Of a stretch of DNA of 7,691 bases, positions 5,734 through 7,691 are shown piece by piece. The translations under genes and the position numbers were made by a program. How positions within the stretch are numbered: position 1 is the first letter of the stretch; each line of letters opens with the position of its first letter. The stretch comes from Clostridiales bacterium (GTDB lineage Bacteria; Bacillota; Clostridia; Lachnospirales; WQUN01): assembly GCA_031269415.1 (NCBI GenBank), contig JAISZF010000230.1, positions 1 to 7,691 of the forward strand, written 5' to 3'. Under the pieces are notes generated by a model that saw only the letters and a program-made list of their open reading frames with translations, did no database searches and had not been told where the DNA came from.

Positions 5734-6656
5734 ACCGGCTCCCCTCTTTCATCGTAGACGTTTATCCTGCCCGGCCCGCTTAACACAACAAACCTCTTGA
5801 ATATGTAAAGGATATCAGACAAAGCGTTTTTATTGCGTATCTCGCCGATGTCCGCTCCGTGAATCGTGCATATCAGGCACACTCCCGCATTTACGATCTC
5901 CTCCACGGCGGCGGCGTCCTGCCTGCCTCCCAGTTCATCCACCGCGATTACCCTGGGCGACATTGCCCGCAGCAGCATTGCCATTCCCGCCGCTTTAGGG
6001 CAGCCGTCCAATACGTCCGTGCGTATCCCCACGTCGTTCTGCGGTGCGCCCCGGAAGCAGCCCGCTATCTCTGAACGCTCGTCGGCCACCCCGACCGTCA
6101 CCCCGGCAAACCGTCCCGGCAAACCGTCGGATAATTGACGGATAATATCACGCAGTAGTGTAGTCTTCCCGCGGCCCGGAGGCGAGATAATCATCGTGTC
6201 AAACAGGCGCGGCAGCGCCAGCTTGCAGATAACATCATCGGCGCAGCCCTTTATTTCGTGCGATATACGTATATTGAAACCGCTGATGTTCTTCAGGCCG
6301 CGCACATGGCCGCTTTCCATAACCGCCCTGCCTGTGATGCCCACGCGGTGCCCTCCGGCCAGGGTAATATACCCGCCGCGCAGCTCTTCCTCAAACGCGT
6401 ATAACGAATAGTCACTCATAAGAGCAAGAGCGTCCTGGATATCCGTTTGAGTTACAATATAACCCCTGCCTGCCGCGTGCTCAAAATCGCCGTCTTTGTT
6501 CAGGAAATATTCCCGGCGCTCCTTGACAATGATCAGCGGTTTCCCGACGCGCATACGGATTTCCGTTATCTTCTCAAAAAAGTCCGCGTTTATTCGTTTG
6601 AATAAACCGTTTACCGTTTCACCCATATATCCGCTAATAATCTCTTTCGCGCCCAT
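5730..6656 (-). CDS. spoIIIAA: SpoIIIAA, secretion-type ATPase of the channel
   Basis: SpoIIIAA is a cytoplasmic, mother-cell AAA+/secretion-superfamily ATPase required for channel function in Bacillus. From ATG 6656 the product has 308 residues, essentially the B. subtilis length (307). An N-terminal domain (about 1-140) contains ITEIRMRVGKPL and GGHRVGITGRAV. The Walker A loop SPPGRGKTT is at 158-166 with Lys164, an Asp/Glu box VADERSEIAG at ~190-199, the conserved NDVGIRTDVLDGCPKA at 207-222, Walker B VIAVDELGG at ~236-244 (Asp240, Glu241), and a TIHG sensor-like motif near 264-267. All ATPase motifs are intact. An in-frame TTG at 6671 would add five residues, but it overlaps the GGGAGAG ribosome site that serves ATG 6656 and would lie only ~10 bases after the predicted transcript start, so I reject it. 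It is the first gene of the operon. Confidence 0.95.
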   Translation of the reverse strand: MGAKEIISGYMGETVNGLFKRINADFFEKITEIRMRVGKPLIIVKERREYFLNKDGDFEHAAGRGYIVTQTDIQDALALMSDYSLYAFEEELRGGYITLAGGHRVGITGRAVMESGHVRGLKNISGFNIRISHEIKGCADDVICKLALPRLFDTMIISPPGRGKTTLLRDIIRQLSDGLPGRFAGVTVGVADERSEIAGCFRGAPQNDVGIRTDVLDGCPKAAGMAMLLRAMSPRVIAVDELGGRQDAAAVEEIVNAGVCLICTIHGADIGEIRNKNALSDILYIFKRFVVLSGPGRINVYDERGEPV

Positions 6657-6662
6657 GGCAGT

Positions 6663-6669
6663 CTCTCCC
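6663..6669 (-). promoter_or_regulatory. Ribosome binding site deciding the spoIIIAA start
   Basis: GGGAGAG lies six bases before ATG 6656. The upstream in-frame TTG (6671-6669) overlaps it and has no site of its own. Confidence 0.7.
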
Positions 6670-6688
6670 AAGCTAATGGTTTTGTTTA

Positions 6689-6717
6689 ATGATATGGCGT
6701 GTCCTTAAAAAATATGA
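6689..6717 (-). promoter_or_regulatory. Sigma-E-type promoter of the spoIIIA operon
   Basis: Reading the minus strand, TCATATT (6717-6711) is followed after 14 bases by CATATCAT (6696-6689). The -35 element fits the sigma-E consensus KMATATT fully and the -10 element matches CATACANT at six of eight positions, with correct spacing. Transcription would start near 6682, leaving a leader of about 25 bases to ATG 6656. spoIIIA is a sigma-E operon in B. subtilis, which supports the call. Judged by eye, not by a scored matrix. Confidence 0.7.
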
Positions 6718-6760
6718 CTGGGCGGGGAAATAAAAAAAGTCAGGTCAGTGGCGCTTCTGT

Positions 6761-6789
6761 TTGCAAATATGGCATTTCAGTGATAAACT
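6761..6789 (+). promoter_or_regulatory. Possible sigma-A promoter for prmA
   Basis: TTGCAA (6761-6766) is separated by 17 bases from TAAACT (6784-6789), which is preceded by TGA, giving a TGn extended -10. Each hexamer matches consensus at four of six positions. It is the best vegetative promoter I can see in the divergent region and would start transcription near 6796, upstream of the small frame at 6815 and of prmA. Confidence 0.45.
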
Positions 6790-6814
6790 AAAAGCAACTT
6801 GAAAGGCGGTAAGC

Positions 6815-6868
6815 ATGGACTATAACAGCATTATACAAAATGATAAAGAGCATTCAAAAGTAACATAG
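6815..6868 (+). CDS. Possible 17-residue leader peptide ahead of prmA
   Basis: An ATG frame of 17 codons (MDYNSIIQNDKEHSKVT) ends in TAG 27 bases before the prmA start. It has a good ribosome site of its own, AAAGGCGG at 6802-6809, five bases from the ATG and one mismatch from AAAGGAGG. The peptide is polar, with no membrane segment and no run of one amino acid that would suggest classical attenuation. I do not recognise it. It may be a translated upstream frame affecting prmA, a remnant of a longer gene, or chance; the ribosome site is what lifts it above noise. Confidence 0.35.
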   Translation: MDYNSIIQNDKEHSKVT

Positions 6869-6884
6869 TTGATACAATTTATTC

Positions 6885-6890
6885 AGGTGA
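6885..6890 (+). promoter_or_regulatory. Ribosome binding site deciding the prmA start
   Basis: AGGTGA lies five bases before ATG 6896. An in-frame GTG at 6887 falls inside this site and is therefore an unlikely start. Confidence 0.65.
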
Positions 6891-6895
6891 TTGCG

Positions 6896-7691
6896 ATGGA
6901 ATGGATTCAAGGCAGGATTTACACAACATCCGACGGTATAGAACCGCTGACCGGCTTATTAATGGAGCGCGGAGTAACGAATACGCAGGTAGACGACGAG
7001 CGAGAACTGCGTAAATTCTTAATCGAGAACCCTTATCAATGGGATTATATCGACGACGATCTGATGACAAGGGAAGCGGAACCCGCGTCAATCATCTTCT
7101 GGACGCCGTCCAACCCGGGCGGGCTGGAGATCTTGGCGAATGTACAGTCGGGGCTGGCTGAAAACGGATACGATTTAAGTTCTTTGAATTTAGACCGTGT
7201 GGACGACTCCGCGTGGCTGAATGAATGGAAGAAATACTTCAAACCGATTAAAATCGGAAATGGGATCGTCGTGCGTCCCGAGTGGGAAGAATATGAGGCT
7301 CTGCCGGGTGAAACAGTTTTCACGATAAACCCCGGTCATGTCTTTGGGACGGGCCTGCACCAGACTACTCAGATGTGTATAGAATGCCTGGAGAGCTATG
7401 TGACCGAAGGATGTTTTATCTTGGATTTAGGCTGCGGAAGCGGCATTCTTTCCATTATAGGCATGCTGCTCGGAGCGGGCCGGGCGTTCGCGTGCGATCT
7501 GGACCCCGGCGCCGCGGATATAGCCCTCCAAAACGCGCGGCTGAATAATATTCCCCAGGAATCATACAGGGCGGTCACGGGCAACGCGATTACGGACGAG
7601 CTTCTTCGGGCGGAGATCTTTGGCTTACCGAAAGCCGATATTGTCACCGCAAACATTGTGGCGGACGCGGTTATGGCGCTGACCGGGACCG
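6896..7691 (+). CDS. prmA: PrmA, ribosomal protein L11 methyltransferase (3' end outside window)
   Basis: PrmA uses S-adenosylmethionine to trimethylate ribosomal protein L11. The first 265 residues are visible; the frame is open to the right edge, so the C-terminus is missing because of the window, not a mutation. An N-terminal substrate-recognition domain (MEWIQGRIYTTSDGIEPL onward, to ~95) is followed by a linker with the conserved WLNEWKKYFKPIKIG (107-121). The catalytic domain has NPGHVFGTGLHQTT (145-158), corresponding to the family signature DPGxAFGTGxHxTT, SAM motif I LDLGCGSGILSI (176-187), an acidic motif II ACDLDP (199-204) and ANIVAD (252-257), the family's catalytic-loop ANIxA motif. 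It is divergent from spoIIIAA, with a shared ~240-base intergenic region. In many clostridia prmA is followed by the 16S rRNA methyltransferase gene rsmE; that part is not visible here. Confidence 0.93.
   Translation, partial: MEWIQGRIYTTSDGIEPLTGLLMERGVTNTQVDDERELRKFLIENPYQWDYIDDDLMTREAEPASIIFWTPSNPGGLEILANVQSGLAENGYDLSSLNLDRVDDSAWLNEWKKYFKPIKIGNGIVVRPEWEEYEALPGETVFTINPGHVFGTGLHQTTQMCIECLESYVTEGCFILDLGCGSGILSIIGMLLGAGRAFACDLDPGAADIALQNARLNNIPQESYRAVTGNAITDELLRAEIFGLPKADIVTANIVADAVMALTGT

Noticed and set aside
6871..6878. GATACAAT as a sigma-E -10 box just ahead of prmA
   Set aside because: The -35 region at the right distance matches only four of seven positions, and the transcript would start within the prmA ribosome site.
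7045..7656. Minus-strand open frames of 86-92 codons at the right end
   Set aside because: They are antisense to prmA, whose plus-strand frame is unbroken and carries all family motifs.

Overview
The window looks like chromosomal DNA from an endospore-forming member of the Firmicutes, most likely a clostridium of moderate GC content. The evidence is a complete eight-gene spoIIIA operon (spoIIIAA to spoIIIAH) on the minus strand, followed directly by a two-gene spoIVFA/spoIVFB-like unit. The genus cannot be told from the sequence alone. I see no rRNA, tRNA, CRISPR array, insertion sequence or phage gene, and the gene order and reading frames look intact and vertically inherited.

Layout, right to left along the minus strand. 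At about 6.69-6.72 kb a good sigma-E-type promoter reads left into spoIIIAA. The genes AA, AB, AC, AD, AE, AF, AG and AH follow with overlaps or gaps of about 30 bases or less, and the operon closes with a strong intrinsic terminator at 1542-1572 just after spoIIIAH. A second sigma-E-like promoter at 1498-1526 then drives a short single-pass membrane protein (SpoIVFA-like, without the usual C-terminal LytM/M23 domain) that overlaps, by ATGA, a zinc intramembrane protease of the SpoIVFB (site-2 protease) family ending at 146. The last 145 bases at the left edge hold no recognisable gene.

On the plus strand, divergent from spoIIIAA, is prmA (ribosomal protein L11 methyltransferase), which runs off the right edge. 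A sigma-A-like promoter and a 17-codon open frame with its own Shine-Dalgarno site lie in the prmA leader.

How the genes fit together: from work in Bacillus subtilis, SpoIIIAA-AH form the mother-cell half of the channel ('feeding tube') that joins mother cell and forespore after engulfment. AA is the ATPase, AB to AF are membrane components, and AG and AH are ring-building proteins related to YscJ/FliF of type III secretion. SpoIVFB cleaves pro-sigma-K and is held inactive in the outer forespore membrane by SpoIVFA, which is itself localised through the SpoIIIAH-SpoIIQ complex. Here the channel genes and the protease module that docks on the channel sit side by side but are separated by a terminator and a second promoter.

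The points most worth a second look are: spoIIIAF appears to need a non-canonical ATT start codon (or has a start-site frameshift) to keep its first membrane helix; the SpoIVFA-like protein lacks its LytM domain; there are paired sigma-E-like promoters; and a small upstream reading frame precedes prmA. No wholly new system is evident.
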